Of a DNA stretch of 64,000 bases, positions 33,437-43,673 are shown piece by piece. Origin of the DNA: Bacteroidales bacterium (GTDB taxonomy: Bacteria; Bacteroidota; Bacteroidia; Bacteroidales; VadinHA17); contig JARGFQ010000004.1 of assembly GCA_029210565.1 (NCBI GenBank), forward strand, positions 124,001 through 188,000, in the 5' to 3' direction. Each line of letters opens with the position of its first letter. Positions within the stretch are counted from its first letter, which is position 1. The notes under the pieces are model-generated. The model had not been told where the DNA came from. It saw nothing but the letters and a program-made list of their open reading frames with translations, and did not search any database. A program made the translations under genes and the position numbers.

Positions 33437-33694
33437 ATGATGAAAATCGGATTTATAGGTCTTGGGAAGATGGGTTATAACATGGTACAGCGACTTTTAA
33501 ATGATAAGCATCAGGTTGTTGTCTGGAATATTGATCCTGCCCCGGTTAAGAGCCTTGATAAACTGGCGATATTGGATCTTCGCCTGTCGAAGACATTGTT
33601 AACAAACTGCCCGATAAGAAAATACGATGACTCTCAATCTTATGAAAAACTATGGGACAGGATGGCGGTATCCCTGCGAAAACCTTGCCGGTAA
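33437..33694 (+). pseudogene. gnd: 6-phosphogluconate dehydrogenase remnant (truncated and frameshifted)
   Basis: The frame opens with MKIGFIGLGKMGYNMVQRLL, the NAD(P)-binding GLGKMG fingerprint of the short 6-phosphogluconate dehydrogenases, followed by VVVWNIDPAPVKSL. After about residue 45 the sequence stops matching; the next frame at 33577-33630 continues with SSPVEDIVNKLPDKKI, as expected for the same family, and then stops. So there is one frameshift and loss of everything after roughly residue 60 of about 300. Its place before glk, tkt and rpiB fits a former oxidative pentose-phosphate cluster. What lies between 33630 and 33754 is not recognised. Confidence 0.7.
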
Positions 33695-33753
33695 CGGGCA
33701 ATATTGCGAGTTATGAAAAAAAATCTGTAAGTATTCAATAATGCATTCATAAT

Positions 33754-34749
33754 ATGATTCTAGCAGGAGATATAGGAGGAACGAAAGCCCTGCTTGTCCT
33801 TTTCGAAATAAAGGACGGCAGTATGGTTGAATTCAAGAAAAAGAAGTACGCAAGTGCTAAATATGAAAACCTTGATACCATTGTGGTTGATTTCCTCAAA
33901 GACACAAAAACACAACCACGCACAGCTGTATTTGGAATACCCGGGCCTGTAGCCCCGGGAACTATCCGGCCGCCCAACCTACCCTGGGTGCTTGATGCAG
34001 ATGAGCTTGCCCTTAAGACAAACATTGACAAAATTGAGTTTGTAAATGATTTAGCGGCAACAGCTTATAGCATTCCAACTCTTGCTCCTGATGATATCAT
34101 ACAAATCAAGGAGGGGAAGGCAGATGAAGCATCACGAAAATATGTTGTTGTGGCACCGGGCACCGGGCTGGGTGAAGCCTTCCTCTTTTGCGAGGGCGAC
34201 AGAAAGATGGTGATACCTTCCGAAGGAGGGCATTCCGATTTTGCAGCCACCAATCAAATGGAAGCAGATCTTTACGGGTTCCTGGCAGAGAGATACGGTC
34301 ACGTAAGCTATGAAAGGATTATATCCGGCAGGGGAATACCAAATATTTTTGACTTCCTGATGTCAATTAATTATGCTAAACCGGAAGCCCTGACCCTTGA
34401 AAGATTGAAAACAGGTGACAGGGCGGCAGTTATTTCCGGGATGGCCATACGTCAGGAAGACCAGGTTGCAATTAAAGCGATGGAGATATTTACGTCGGTG
34501 CTGGGAGCCCATGCCGGAAACCTGGTTATCACCACAAGAGCCACAGGAGGCGTTTATCTGGGAGGAGGAATACCCCATAAGATCCTGCCTTTACTACAGC
34601 ACAAAGACTTTATTGACAGTTTTAATGACAAAGGCAGGATGAGCTATCTGACCCAGGCCACTCCTGTAAATGTGATTAACAATAACAATGCAGCCCTTCA
34701 GGGTGCTGCTCAACTAGCATTTGAACGAAATAATAATATACTATCATGA
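33754..34749 (+). CDS. glk: glucokinase
   Basis: A 331-residue enzyme of the E. coli-type glucokinase family that phosphorylates glucose with ATP. Motifs: MILAGDIGGTKALL (phosphate-1), AVFGIPGPVAPGTIRPPNLPW, FVNDLAATAY (catalytic Asp in ND), VVVAPGTGLGEAFL, EGGHSDFAA and TGGVYLGGGIPHKIL. Length is normal and the frame is intact. Its stop overlaps the tkt start by four bases (ATGA), starting a coupled glk-tkt-rpiB set. Confidence 0.93.
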   Translation: MILAGDIGGTKALLVLFEIKDGSMVEFKKKKYASAKYENLDTIVVDFLKDTKTQPRTAVFGIPGPVAPGTIRPPNLPWVLDADELALKTNIDKIEFVNDLAATAYSIPTLAPDDIIQIKEGKADEASRKYVVVAPGTGLGEAFLFCEGDRKMVIPSEGGHSDFAATNQMEADLYGFLAERYGHVSYERIISGRGIPNIFDFLMSINYAKPEALTLERLKTGDRAAVISGMAIRQEDQVAIKAMEIFTSVLGAHAGNLVITTRATGGVYLGGGIPHKILPLLQHKDFIDSFNDKGRMSYLTQATPVNVINNNNAALQGAAQLAFERNNNILS

Positions 34750-36746
34750 ACAAAACACTGGATCAAATAAGTATAAACACTATACGCACACTGTCAATGG
34801 ATGCTGTGCAGGCTGCAAATTCGGGGCACCCGGGAACACCCATGGCTATGGCTCCGCTAACACACCTTCTATATAAGCAGTTTATGAAATTCAACCCGGT
34901 AAATCCGGACTGGGTCAACCGTGACAGGTTCGTTCTATCTGCCGGCCATGCGTCGATGTTGCTTTATAGCACCTTGCATATTAACGGATATGATGTTACG
35001 CTGGATGATATTAAAAATTTCCGCCAGCTGTACAGTAAGTGTCCCGGCCATCCTGAATACGGACATACTCCCGGAGTAGAAACAACTACAGGTCCCCTGG
35101 GACAGGGACTGGCTACCAGTGTTGGCTTTGCGATAGCCGAAAAATGGATGGCAGAACGGTATAATAAGCCCGGATACAGGCTGATAGATTACAGGATATT
35201 TGCGCTTGCAGGAGATGGCTGCATGATGGAGGGAATCTCAGGTGAAGCAGCTTCCCTGGCCGGACACCTGGGCCTGGATAACCTGGTCTGGATATATGAT
35301 AATAATAAGATAACCATAGAAGGTAATACCGGGCTTGCATTTAGCGAAGACGTTGCTACCAGGTTCATTGCCTATGGATGGAATGTGATAAGGGTTGGGG
35401 ATGCAAATGACCTGGTAATGCTCTCCAGGGCCCTTCAAATATCTGCAAATGAGAAGCAAAGGCCTTCATTGATTATTGTTGACAGTCATATAGCCTACGG
35501 GGCGCCGACAAAGCAGGATACACACGGAGCACATGGGTCACCCCTGGGTGATGAGGAAATAAGGGCGACCAAAGAATTCTATGGATGGGATCCGGATAAG
35601 AAATTCCATGTACCGGAGAAGGTCCTGGAATACCGTCAGAGCATACTTTCACGGGGAGAAGAACAGAACAGGGAGTGGAATGAACTCTTTAACAGATACA
35701 AGGGCGACTTCCCTGACCTGGCTTCAGAGATGGAGACTATTATGAGTGGACTGATGCCTGAAGGATGGGATTGTTGCATACCTGTTTTTGAACAGGGAAA
35801 GGACATTTCCGGGCGGGCGGCCAGCGGTAATGTACTGAATGCAATTGCCGATAGAATCCCATTCATGATAGGAGGATCGGCAGACCTGACTCCTTCAACG
35901 CTGACGGATCTGAAAAACTCTACCGGTTTTCAGAAGGACAATTATGAAGGCAGAAACCTGCACTATGGCATCAGGGAACATGCCATGGGAGCCATAGCCA
36001 ACGGAATAGCTTTGAGCGGGCTCAGGACCTTTGCTTCCACCTTCCTGGTTTTTTCTGATTATATGCGCTCATCCATTCGACTGTCCGCGTTGATGAACCT
36101 CCCGGTGGTTTATATTTTCACCCACGACAGTATTGGGGTGGGCGAGGATGGTCCCACTCATCAGCCAATTGAACATATAGCATCACTCAGGGCAGTGCCG
36201 AATCTTGAAGTAATAAGGCCTGCCGATGCAAACGAAGTTGCAGTATTGTGGAAATACATTATGGAAATAAGAAATGCTCCTGTTGCTCTGATATTAAGCC
36301 GCCAGAACCTTCCTGTAATAGACAGGGAAAAGTATGCCCCCGCCTCCGGAGCATTAAGGGGCGGATACGTGCTGGCAGATGCTGGTGGATCTCCTGAAAT
36401 TATACTTATTTCAACCGGATCGGAACTGCATCAGACACTTGACGCATTCGAGATTCTAAAAAAGGAAGGAGTCAAGGCAAGGGTCGTCAGTATGCCAAAC
36501 TGGAATCTTTTTGAACGACAGGATACCGCTTACAGGGAGTCAGTGCTCCCTTCCGGTGTTACGAAAAGAATTTCCATTGAAGCAGGATCAACCTTTGGCT
36601 GGGACAGATTTACTGGCCTTTCAGGCACCGGAATCTCAATGGGAATGAAAACTTTCGGTGCTTCGGGTAAATTAAACAGTTTGCTAGAAGAGTTTGAACT
36701 GACGGCAGAAGATATTGTAAGCAAATCTAAATCTTTACTGAAATGA
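34746..36746 (+). CDS. tkt: transketolase
   Basis: A 666-residue full-length thiamine-diphosphate enzyme of the non-oxidative pentose-phosphate pathway. ANSGHPGTPMAMAPL, AGHASMLLYSTLHINGYD, GHTPGVETTTGPLGQGLATSVG, the ThDP/metal motif AGDGCMMEGISGEAASLAGHLGLDNLVWIYDNN, GGSADLTPST, the central GIREHAMGAIANGIAL and FTHDSIGVGEDGPTHQPIEH are all present. The frame is intact, in contrast to its damaged neighbours. It overlaps both glk and rpiB by four bases. Confidence 0.96.
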   Translation: MNKTLDQISINTIRTLSMDAVQAANSGHPGTPMAMAPLTHLLYKQFMKFNPVNPDWVNRDRFVLSAGHASMLLYSTLHINGYDVTLDDIKNFRQLYSKCPGHPEYGHTPGVETTTGPLGQGLATSVGFAIAEKWMAERYNKPGYRLIDYRIFALAGDGCMMEGISGEAASLAGHLGLDNLVWIYDNNKITIEGNTGLAFSEDVATRFIAYGWNVIRVGDANDLVMLSRALQISANEKQRPSLIIVDSHIAYGAPTKQDTHGAHGSPLGDEEIRATKEFYGWDPDKKFHVPEKVLEYRQSILSRGEEQNREWNELFNRYKGDFPDLASEMETIMSGLMPEGWDCCIPVFEQGKDISGRAASGNVLNAIADRIPFMIGGSADLTPSTLTDLKNSTGFQKDNYEGRNLHYGIREHAMGAIANGIALSGLRTFASTFLVFSDYMRSSIRLSALMNLPVVYIFTHDSIGVGEDGPTHQPIEHIASLRAVPNLEVIRPADANEVAVLWKYIMEIRNAPVALILSRQNLPVIDREKYAPASGALRGGYVLADAGGSPEIILISTGSELHQTLDAFEILKKEGVKARVVSMPNWNLFERQDTAYRESVLPSGVTKRISIEAGSTFGWDRFTGLSGTGISMGMKTFGASGKLNSLLEEFELTAEDIVSKSKSLLK

Positions 36747-37198
36747 GAACAAGAATAGGGCTCGCCTCTGATCATGGCGGATTTGAAATTAAACAAATTC
36801 TGAAGAAGCGTCTGGAGGAACAAAAATATGAAGTCGTTGACTATGGTAATACCCGCTTCGACAGCAAAGATGATTATCCTGATTTCGTGCTCCCCCTGGC
36901 AAAGGCAGTATCCGGGAAAGAGGTAGTTAAAGGGATTGCAATCTGTGGCAGCGGTGTAGGTGCGTCAATTGCTGCCAATAAAATTGCCGGAGCACGTGCT
37001 GCTCTGGTCCATGATCATTTTTCTGCTCACCAGGGGGTTGAGGACGATGATATGAATATCCTTTGCATGGGTGGAAGTATCATCGGCATTGAAAAGGCCA
37101 AAGAACTGGCAGAGGCTTTTCTTGAAGCAGTCTTTTCAAATGAGGAGAGGCACTTAAGAAGGCTTAAGAAGACTCAACCTCCCGAAACAGATTATTAA
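36743..37198 (+). CDS. rpiB: ribose-5-phosphate isomerase B
   Basis: A 151-residue RpiB/LacAB-family isomerase. GLASDHGGFEIKQIL (substrate loop), VVDYGN, DDYPDFVLPLAKAV, the catalytic ICGSGVGASIAANKIAGARAAL with the active-site Cys, and DDDMNILCMGG are visible. It interconverts ribulose-5-phosphate and ribose-5-phosphate, completing the pentose-phosphate link with the overlapping transketolase gene. Confidence 0.94.
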   Translation: MRTRIGLASDHGGFEIKQILKKRLEEQKYEVVDYGNTRFDSKDDYPDFVLPLAKAVSGKEVVKGIAICGSGVGASIAANKIAGARAALVHDHFSAHQGVEDDDMNILCMGGSIIGIEKAKELAEAFLEAVFSNEERHLRRLKKTQPPETDY

Positions 37199-37275
37199 TT
37201 AAACGACACTACCATTTCTGAAATCTGCACAAAAATGTATAATATAAATAAACCGGAAATGAATACAAGAACAGC

Positions 37276-38433
37276 TTGACTGAAACAAAAAACTGGAGGC
37301 TACTGGCCTCACACCATGGGACTATAAAGCATATTTCCCTCAGGGAGCTTTTTACAGAAAACAATGACAGGGTGAATGATTTTAATATTGAAGCCAAAGG
37401 TATCTTGTTCGATTATTCAAAACACAGGATAAACGATAAGAACCTGTCCCTTCTCCTTGGCCTGGCCAGGGAACGAGGCCTGGAAGAGAGGATCAGGGTT
37501 ATGTTCAGCGGAGAAAAGACCAATGAAACGGAGCAGTGGGCTGTCTTACACACTGCCCTGCATGCTCCCCGGGATGCCAATATCAGGACTGACGGGGAGA
37601 GTGTTTCCTGCCGGACCGGTCCCATATTCTGGGGTGAACCGGGCACATACGGGCAACACTCCTTTTACCAGCTGCTTCAACAGGGTACACACCTCGTTCC
37701 TGCTGATTTCATTGGATTTAAAGAAGTCTTGCATACACTCCCTCATCACCAGGATTACCTCATTGTCAACATGATAGCCCAGGGTGAAGCCCTTGCTTTC
37801 GGCAAAACAGCCGATGAGGTCAGAAGTGATGGGGTACCGGAATCACTGATTCCACTTAAAGTATTTGAAGGCAACAGGCCCTCTTCCACCTTTTTCCTGG
37901 ACAAACTCACACCGGAGACCCTTGGGAAACTGATCGCCATTTATGAGCATAGTGTATTTGTGCAGGGTGTGATATGGGGTGTCATCTCATTTGACCGGAT
38001 GGCCGTTAATGAATACAACCAGGTCAGGGGCTACAATGATATTTTTGCTATCGGGGATATAGCTTTCATGCAGACACCCGACTTTCCGGCCGGGCATCCC
38101 ATGGTGGCACAGGTTGCAATTCAGCAGGGCAGGAACCTGGGAAGAAATATACTTTCACTGGTAAAAAAAGGAGAGTTAATAAGCAAATTCAGATACAGGG
38201 ATAAAGGATCGATGGCCATTATCGGTAAAAAAGATGCTGTTGCTGATATTAAAAGTATATTTCTCAATGGCAAAACGGGATGGCTGATCTGGTCGGTGAT
38301 CCACCTTATATCACTCACAGGATTTAAGAATAAGATAGCAGTTGCGGTTAACTGGGCGGTTAAATATTTTACATATGAGAAGGCCAACCAGTTGATTATC
38401 AGAAAATATGTTCCGGGTAAGGATCAGAATTAA
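37276..38433 (+). pseudogene. chimeric frame: glucose-6-phosphate isomerase (two pieces) fused to NDH-2 C terminus
   Basis: A single open frame of 385 codons made of three unrelated-in-place pieces. Residues 1-110 match the Pgi N terminus ([46 protein letters not shown]). Residues 111-238 match a distant C-terminal part of Pgi ([47 protein letters not shown]). Residues 240-385 match the C-terminal third of type II NADH dehydrogenase ([22 protein letters not shown], split around [38 protein letters not shown]). About 240 Pgi residues with the first sugar-isomerase domain, the Pgi C-terminal Lys region, and the FAD/NAD domains of NDH-2 are lost. Neither activity should survive. Both joins are in frame. 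TTG is the only available start. Confidence 0.85.
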
Positions 38434-38449
38434 CTTAAAATTTGTAAAA

Positions 38450-40276
38450 ATGGCTTATCAGAATATTGAAAATTACGGGATGATCGGTAATATGAGAACA
38501 TCTGCACTCGTTGGTATGGATGGGTCCATCGACTGGATGTGCTTCCCTCATTTCGACTCACCAAGTATTTTTGGCAGGATACTGGACAAATCAAAAGGGG
38601 GGTATTTCAAAATTGCTCCCCTTGACACCGACCTCAAGCATAAACAATTCTACTGGCCTGAAACGAATGTGCTGATAACCCGTTTTATGGGTCATCATGG
38701 CGTCTGTGAAGTTGTGGATTACATGCCGGTGGGAGAAACCAGGATCGGGGAACAGCAAAACCGGCTGGTACGGCTGGTAAGGATGATAAGGGGTAAAATG
38801 ATTATACGCATTGAATGCAGCCCCGCTTTCAATTATGCCCTTGCTTCACATGAGGTGCTTGTTAATGCACAGGGCGCCGCCTTTTATTCGGATGACCTTG
38901 CAATGGGGCTGGCCACTTCCGTGCCCCTGAAAAAGGACGGGAAGGGAATCGTTGCAGAAATTGAACTTTCATGTGGAGAAGACGCCAATTTCGTTCTGCA
39001 TGAACTTGAAGGAGAGAAGGGCTGTGAAAAATGTTTCTCAGATCATGTGGCCCGTGAAGGTCTCGTTGATACAATTGAATACTGGAACCGGTGGGTTGAA
39101 AAGTGTACTTACAAGGGCCGTTGGAGGGAGACAGTAATACGCTCTGCCCTGACCTTGAAATTATTGACATTTGAGCCCAGCGGGGCAATTATTGCTGCCC
39201 CGACATGCAGTCTGCCCGAGAGCATCGGGGGTGAGAGAAACTGGGATTACCGCTACACGTGGATACGGGATGCAGCTTTTACGGTTTATGGACTCATGCG
39301 TATCGGCTTTACTGAAGAAGCAGAACGCTTCATGCACTGGATTGATGAAAGGTGTCATGAATTGCGACCTGACGGGTCAATGCAAATAATGTATGGTATT
39401 GACGGAAGACATATGCTTGAAGAAAAGACCCTGGACCACCTGGAAGGATATGCCGGTTCATCGCCTGTTCGCACAGGGAATGGGGCATATAATCAGTTGC
39501 AACTGGATATTTACGGGGAACTCCTTGATTCTGTATACCTGTATAATAAATATGGAAGCCCGATATCCTATGATCTCTGGACACAACTGCGCAGATTGAT
39601 TAACTGGGTTGCCGATAACTGGCAGACAAAAGATGAAGGCGTCTGGGAAGTGAGGGGAGGCAGGAAGCATTTTGTTTATTCAAAACTGATGTGCTGGGTG
39701 GCCCTGGACCGGGGCATACGTCTGGCAGAAAAGCGATCATTCCCATCGGAGAAAGCACGATGGCTGGGAGAAAGGGATAAGATCTACGAGGAGATAATGG
39801 AAAGAGGATGGAATGCTGATCTGCAGTCCTTTGTTCAGCACTATGAAAGCACAACGCTTGATGCTGCCAACCTGATGATGCCTCTTACTTTCTTTGTTTC
39901 ACCTACCGATAAGCGCATACTGAAAACCATTGAAGCCACAATGAAGAGCCCGGAAGAGGGGGGACTTGTTTCCGACAGCCTCGTATATCGTTATAATGTG
40001 AAAGAAACACATGACGGATTGAGGGGAGAGGAAGGGACCTTCAATATATGTACTTTCTGGATGGTAGAAGCATTAACGCGTGCAGGCCACAGTGATAAGG
40101 AAAAGCTGGAACAGGCTCGGCTTATGTTTGAACAGATGCTTACATATGCCAATCATCTTGGACTGTATGCAGAGGAAACAGGCCCACGCGGTGAGGCCCT
40201 TGGCAATTTCCCCCAGGCATTCACTCACCTTTCACTGATCAGCGCTGCGTTTAACCTTGACAAGGCTCTGAAATAG
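38450..40276 (+). CDS. glycoside hydrolase family 15 (glucoamylase/trehalase-like)
   Basis: A 608-residue cytoplasmic enzyme (no signal peptide) of the bacterial GH15 group. The start at 38450 gives the family's typical [20 protein letters not shown] opening, followed by [19 protein letters not shown]. The N-terminal beta-sandwich (to about 240) precedes the (alpha/alpha)6 barrel with [22 protein letters not shown], which carries the catalytic-type acidic residues, and the late [25 protein letters not shown] (second acidic site, split here). Substrates in this family include maltodextrins and trehalose. The neighbouring glk would phosphorylate the glucose released. Confidence 0.92.
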   Translation: MAYQNIENYGMIGNMRTSALVGMDGSIDWMCFPHFDSPSIFGRILDKSKGGYFKIAPLDTDLKHKQFYWPETNVLITRFMGHHGVCEVVDYMPVGETRIGEQQNRLVRLVRMIRGKMIIRIECSPAFNYALASHEVLVNAQGAAFYSDDLAMGLATSVPLKKDGKGIVAEIELSCGEDANFVLHELEGEKGCEKCFSDHVAREGLVDTIEYWNRWVEKCTYKGRWRETVIRSALTLKLLTFEPSGAIIAAPTCSLPESIGGERNWDYRYTWIRDAAFTVYGLMRIGFTEEAERFMHWIDERCHELRPDGSMQIMYGIDGRHMLEEKTLDHLEGYAGSSPVRTGNGAYNQLQLDIYGELLDSVYLYNKYGSPISYDLWTQLRRLINWVADNWQTKDEGVWEVRGGRKHFVYSKLMCWVALDRGIRLAEKRSFPSEKARWLGERDKIYEEIMERGWNADLQSFVQHYESTTLDAANLMMPLTFFVSPTDKRILKTIEATMKSPEEGGLVSDSLVYRYNVKETHDGLRGEEGTFNICTFWMVEALTRAGHSDKEKLEQARLMFEQMLTYANHLGLYAEETGPRGEALGNFPQAFTHLSLISAAFNLDKALK

Positions 40277-40341
40277 TGCTATTACAGCCTGCGCTAAAAT
40301 GATTTGTCACATTATTTTAAGCTAATAACAAGCAAAATGTC

Positions 40342-40968
40342 ATGCGAACAATAGTAATAACCTTAATAATATTTTTTACGATGGCACAAATAAATGCTCA
40401 AAAAACAAGAAGTGCAAAAGAAGCAAAGGGATTGGAAGCAGGGAACGTGGCTCCTGACTTTCGCGCTGCAGATGCATCAGGGAATGAGTTTCATCTTGCA
40501 TCGGCACTGAAAAGTGGACCTGTGGTACTGATTTTTTATCGAGGTCACTGGTGCCCGGTCTGCAATAAACACCTGGGTGTGATCCAGGACAGCCTGCAGC
40601 TTATCACAGCCAAAGGCGCCACAGTGATTGCTGTCTCTCCCCAGAAGCCTGAATATCTCGATAAGATGGCTGACAAAACGGGAGCAAGCTTCAGCTTACT
40701 CTATGATGAGGGCTATGCTATTGCAGATGCATACGATGTGACTTTTATACCGGAGAAAAAAGAGCTGATCATCTATAACACCGTCCTTAGTGCCCAGCTC
40801 AAAAAATCACAGTCTGACGAGTCTCAACGCCTGCCCATTCCGTCCACCTACATCATTGACCGGGACGGTTTGATAGCGTGGAGGCAATTTGACCCTGATT
40901 ATAAGAACAGGTCACATGTTAAAAATATCCTGGAAGCCCTTGAATTAATTGGTGAAAATGAGAAGTAA
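40342..40968 (+). CDS. exported AhpC/TSA-type peroxiredoxin
   Basis: A 208-residue thioredoxin-fold peroxiredoxin with a signal peptide (VITLIIFFTMAQINAQ), so periplasmic. The active site reads FYRGHWCPVCNKHL, a CXXC arrangement of the bacterioferritin-comigratory/AhpC-like group. IAVSPQKPEYLDKMADKTG, LLYDEGYAIADAYDVTF, LPIPSTYIIDRDGLIAWRQFDPDY follow. It is a close paralogue of the gene at 62822-63388, which lacks the signal peptide. It stands alone with its own short gaps on either side. Confidence 0.88.
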   Translation: MRTIVITLIIFFTMAQINAQKTRSAKEAKGLEAGNVAPDFRAADASGNEFHLASALKSGPVVLIFYRGHWCPVCNKHLGVIQDSLQLITAKGATVIAVSPQKPEYLDKMADKTGASFSLLYDEGYAIADAYDVTFIPEKKELIIYNTVLSAQLKKSQSDESQRLPIPSTYIIDRDGLIAWRQFDPDYKNRSHVKNILEALELIGENEK

Positions 40969-40969
40969 A

Positions 40970-41001
40970 TTTGACAGTAAATAATATAAATTGTTATCTT
41001 G
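40970..41001 (+). promoter_or_regulatory. putative promoter upstream of the flavin disulfide reductase gene
   Basis: TTTG (40970-40973), 21 bases, then TATCTTG (40995-41001). The leader to the start codon would be about 130 bases. Confidence 0.45.
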
Positions 41002-41137
41002 TAGGATATTAAATGAAATATACCGACATAAGGACTGCTAAAGTTGGACTTGCGGCTTATAATTGGGTATTATACAGGGAAGATTTCAGAAAATAAATTT
41101 AAATACGAGATCACGGAACTCTCAAAAAGATATTTAT

Positions 41138-42508
41138 ATGAAGAATTATGACGCCATAATAATAGGATCAGGACAGGCGGGCACGCCCCTGGCTTTTAAA
41201 TATGCCTCGCAAAAAATGAATGTTGCATTTATTGAGAAAGAGCATTTTGGAGGCACCTGTCTGAACGTTGGTTGCACTCCCACTAAAGCTTATGTGGCAA
41301 GCGCCAGGAGAATGTTTGATGCCCAAAACGGAGAGGTGCTGGGTATTCAAATCCCGGAAGGTGCCACTGCAAATCTGAAAAAGATCAGGCAGAGAAAAGA
41401 TGCTTTGATTAAAAAGTCGGTTGATGGCTTAAGCTATGCCCTGGGAAAAAATAAGTATATCGACATTTATAAGGGAGAAGCAAGCTTTAAGGGACGAAAG
41501 ACAGTCATCGTCAACGAAAAGGAGATTACAGCAGATAAAATCTTTATCAACGTTGGCGCCAGGGCAAGAGTTCCTGAAGGTTTTGAAAATGTAAATTTCA
41601 TGACAAACAAAGAAATACTTCAACTGGATGAAATTCCGGAGCACCTGGTCATTGTCGGCGGCAGTTATATCGGACTGGAATTCGGACAGATTTTCAGGCG
41701 GTTTGGAAGTGAGGTTACCATCATTGAAAAGGGAGATCGCCTTATCGGCAGAGAAGACCCTGAAGTGTCCTTCGCCATTCAGCAGATCCTTGAAAAAGAG
41801 GGCATTAATTTCAGGTTAAATGCTAGGTGTTTAAGTGGCACGCAGCACAGCCCCGGAAATATTACCGTCAGGGTTGATTGTTCAGAGGGAGATAAGGAAA
41901 TTTCAGGAACGCACCTCCTGCTTGCTGTCGGCAGGGTCCCGAATACAGATACACTGAAGTCAGAGGCTGCCGGCATTAATCTGAATGACAGGGGTTACGT
42001 TGTTGTGAATGACTGCCTGGAGACCAATGTTCAAGGTATCTATGCACTCGGCGACTGTAATGGAAGAGGAGCGTTCACCCATACCTCCTATAATGATTAT
42101 GAAATAGTGGCTGAGAACCTGTTTGAAGGAAAAGACCGGAAGGTCACCGACAGGATCATGACCTATGCATTATTTATTGATCCTCCCCTGGGCCGGGCAG
42201 GAATGACCACTGAACAGGCAATAAAAAGTGGCACGAATATAAAAACCGGCTACAGGAAGATGGAGGATGTGGCCAGGGCACGAGAAAAGGGAGAAACTGA
42301 AGGGTTCATGCAGGTAGTGATCGACGGCGATACTGAGAGGATTCTCGGTGCAGCCGTCCTCGGTGTGGGAGGCGATGAGATAATAAGTGGTATATTGAAT
42401 GTAATGTATGCCGACAAGCCCTATACTGTGATCCGTGATTCAGTCCAGATACATCCTACAGTATCCGAGCTGATACCCACAATGCTGGAATCGTTGCAGG
42501 CAGGATAA
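41138..42508 (+). CDS. pyridine nucleotide-disulfide oxidoreductase (mercuric-reductase/lipoamide-dehydrogenase-like)
   Basis: A 456-residue class I flavin disulfide reductase. Start at 41138 (MKNYDAIIIGSGQAGTPLAF) puts the FAD fingerprint at the N terminus. The redox pair is in GGTCLNVGCTPTKAYVASA. The NAD(P) domain starts with LVIVGGSYIGLEFGQIFRRFG, the second FAD motif is IYALGDCNGRGAFTHTSYND, and the C-terminal dimerisation domain carries the His-containing QIHPTVSELIPTML motif. No MerR, heavy-metal or lipoyl-domain gene is adjacent, so the substrate is open. It probably shares a transcript with the TauE-like gene ten bases downstream. Confidence 0.88.
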   Translation: MKNYDAIIIGSGQAGTPLAFKYASQKMNVAFIEKEHFGGTCLNVGCTPTKAYVASARRMFDAQNGEVLGIQIPEGATANLKKIRQRKDALIKKSVDGLSYALGKNKYIDIYKGEASFKGRKTVIVNEKEITADKIFINVGARARVPEGFENVNFMTNKEILQLDEIPEHLVIVGGSYIGLEFGQIFRRFGSEVTIIEKGDRLIGREDPEVSFAIQQILEKEGINFRLNARCLSGTQHSPGNITVRVDCSEGDKEISGTHLLLAVGRVPNTDTLKSEAAGINLNDRGYVVVNDCLETNVQGIYALGDCNGRGAFTHTSYNDYEIVAENLFEGKDRKVTDRIMTYALFIDPPLGRAGMTTEQAIKSGTNIKTGYRKMEDVARAREKGETEGFMQVVIDGDTERILGAAVLGVGGDEIISGILNVMYADKPYTVIRDSVQIHPTVSELIPTMLESLQAG

Positions 42509-42518
42509 AACTGACAGC

Positions 42519-43376
42519 ATGGAAATTACTTTTGAACTGTGGTATTTATTTCCCCTGTCCATTCTCATTGCCACCCTGGCAATGTCTTCAGGTATTGGAG
42601 GAGCAGTATTTTTTTCCCCGCTTTTTATGCTGGCACTCAAACTTGAACCACAGGTAGCCATCGGCTCTGCACTTATTACTGAGCTATTTGGTTTCACCAG
42701 TGGGTTAATTGCCTATTATAAAGCCAGATTAATAGATTTTAAACTGGCCCTGAATCTCCTTCTTTTTTCTGTTCCTGCTGCCATATTGGGGACTATCTAT
42801 TCCGATCTGTTTCCTGACCCGGTGCTGAAAGCCATGTTTGCTACCGGTCTCCTGTTCATAGGTACTCAATTATTCACTTCATGGAGGAAAGAGGAAAGGG
42901 AGAAACAGGAGAAACTTAATGTAAAAGAATTTGTAGTGGATCATGAATCTGAACTGACCGACAGCACCGGGAGGGTTTTCCACTATACGGTTTGCAATAA
43001 GAACATGGGCAGGTTATTTGCCGGTATCGGCGGTGCCTTCGTTGGCATGATCTCTGTTGGCCTGGCAGAGCTGCAGGAATACCAGTTGGTGGCAAGGTGC
43101 AAAGTTCCTGCACCGGTAGCCGTGGCCACATCAGTTTTTGTTGTCGTGATTACTGTTCTGGTTGCTTCCGTGGGTCATTTCTATGATTTTGCCACAGGGG
43201 GAAGCGAGGTCCTGGGACAGGTGATAAATATCGTGATCTTTACCATTCCCGGAGTCATAATAGGAGGCCAGGCAGGTCCGGCATTGCAGAAAAAGCTGCC
43301 AGAAGATACAATGAAGGTAAGTATATCAATTCTGTTCTTTGTCATTGGGATCTTCATGTTTGTCACCCTGGTGTGA
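42519..43376 (+). CDS. TauE/SafE-family anion exporter
   Basis: A 285-residue membrane protein with about eight helices in two TauE/SafE repeats. Helix one contains IATLAMSSGIGGAVFFSPLF and the second half opens with LFAGIGGAFVGMISVGLAELQEY, the family's inverted-repeat glycine motif. A hydrophilic loop (SWRKEEREKQEKLNVKEFVVDHE) separates the halves. Members move sulfite, sulfoacetate, thiosulfate or other oxyanions. The closeness to a disulfide reductase, and the taurine-type operon at 48-51 kb, make a sulfur anion plausible but unproven. Confidence 0.85.
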   Translation: MEITFELWYLFPLSILIATLAMSSGIGGAVFFSPLFMLALKLEPQVAIGSALITELFGFTSGLIAYYKARLIDFKLALNLLLFSVPAAILGTIYSDLFPDPVLKAMFATGLLFIGTQLFTSWRKEEREKQEKLNVKEFVVDHESELTDSTGRVFHYTVCNKNMGRLFAGIGGAFVGMISVGLAELQEYQLVARCKVPAPVAVATSVFVVVITVLVASVGHFYDFATGGSEVLGQVINIVIFTIPGVIIGGQAGPALQKKLPEDTMKVSISILFFVIGIFMFVTLV

Positions 43377-43492
43377 GAACAGCATAAAACCGTGGGACTG
43401 TTACTGGAATGAGATCTTCAGGTGAATAATAACAAATGAATATATTTCAAAATAACTGTTTTAAATATTAATAAAGAGACAGGGACGCCGCA

Positions 43493-43500
43493 TAACTTTG
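43493..43500 (+). promoter_or_regulatory. -7 element TAACTTTG upstream of the ornithine-cyclodeaminase-like gene
   Basis: Exact TAnnTTTG match. It would give a leader of about 200-230 bases. No clear -33 element. Confidence 0.4.
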
Positions 43501-43644
43501 TTGCTCTAAAATTGGATTTATAGTGTAATCAAAAAAGAAAGTCTGTTGTGCAACTTGCTGCTGGTGGAGAACCATGATACTATTGGCATAAAACATTACA
43601 GATTTTGTGCCCGGGTACCGAAATCAAAAAGACCAGCTCTGAAG

Positions 43645-43673
43645 TGTCAGGGATTCCAGTCAGGAATGTGACA
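43645..43673 (+). promoter_or_regulatory. hairpin in a long leader
   Basis: TGTCA-(GGG)-ATTCC, loop AGTCA, GGAAT-(G)-TGACA forms a two-part 10-bp stem about 30-60 bases before the coding start. The rest of the 329-base gap 43377-43705 holds no gene; I recognise no known riboswitch. Confidence 0.35.
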
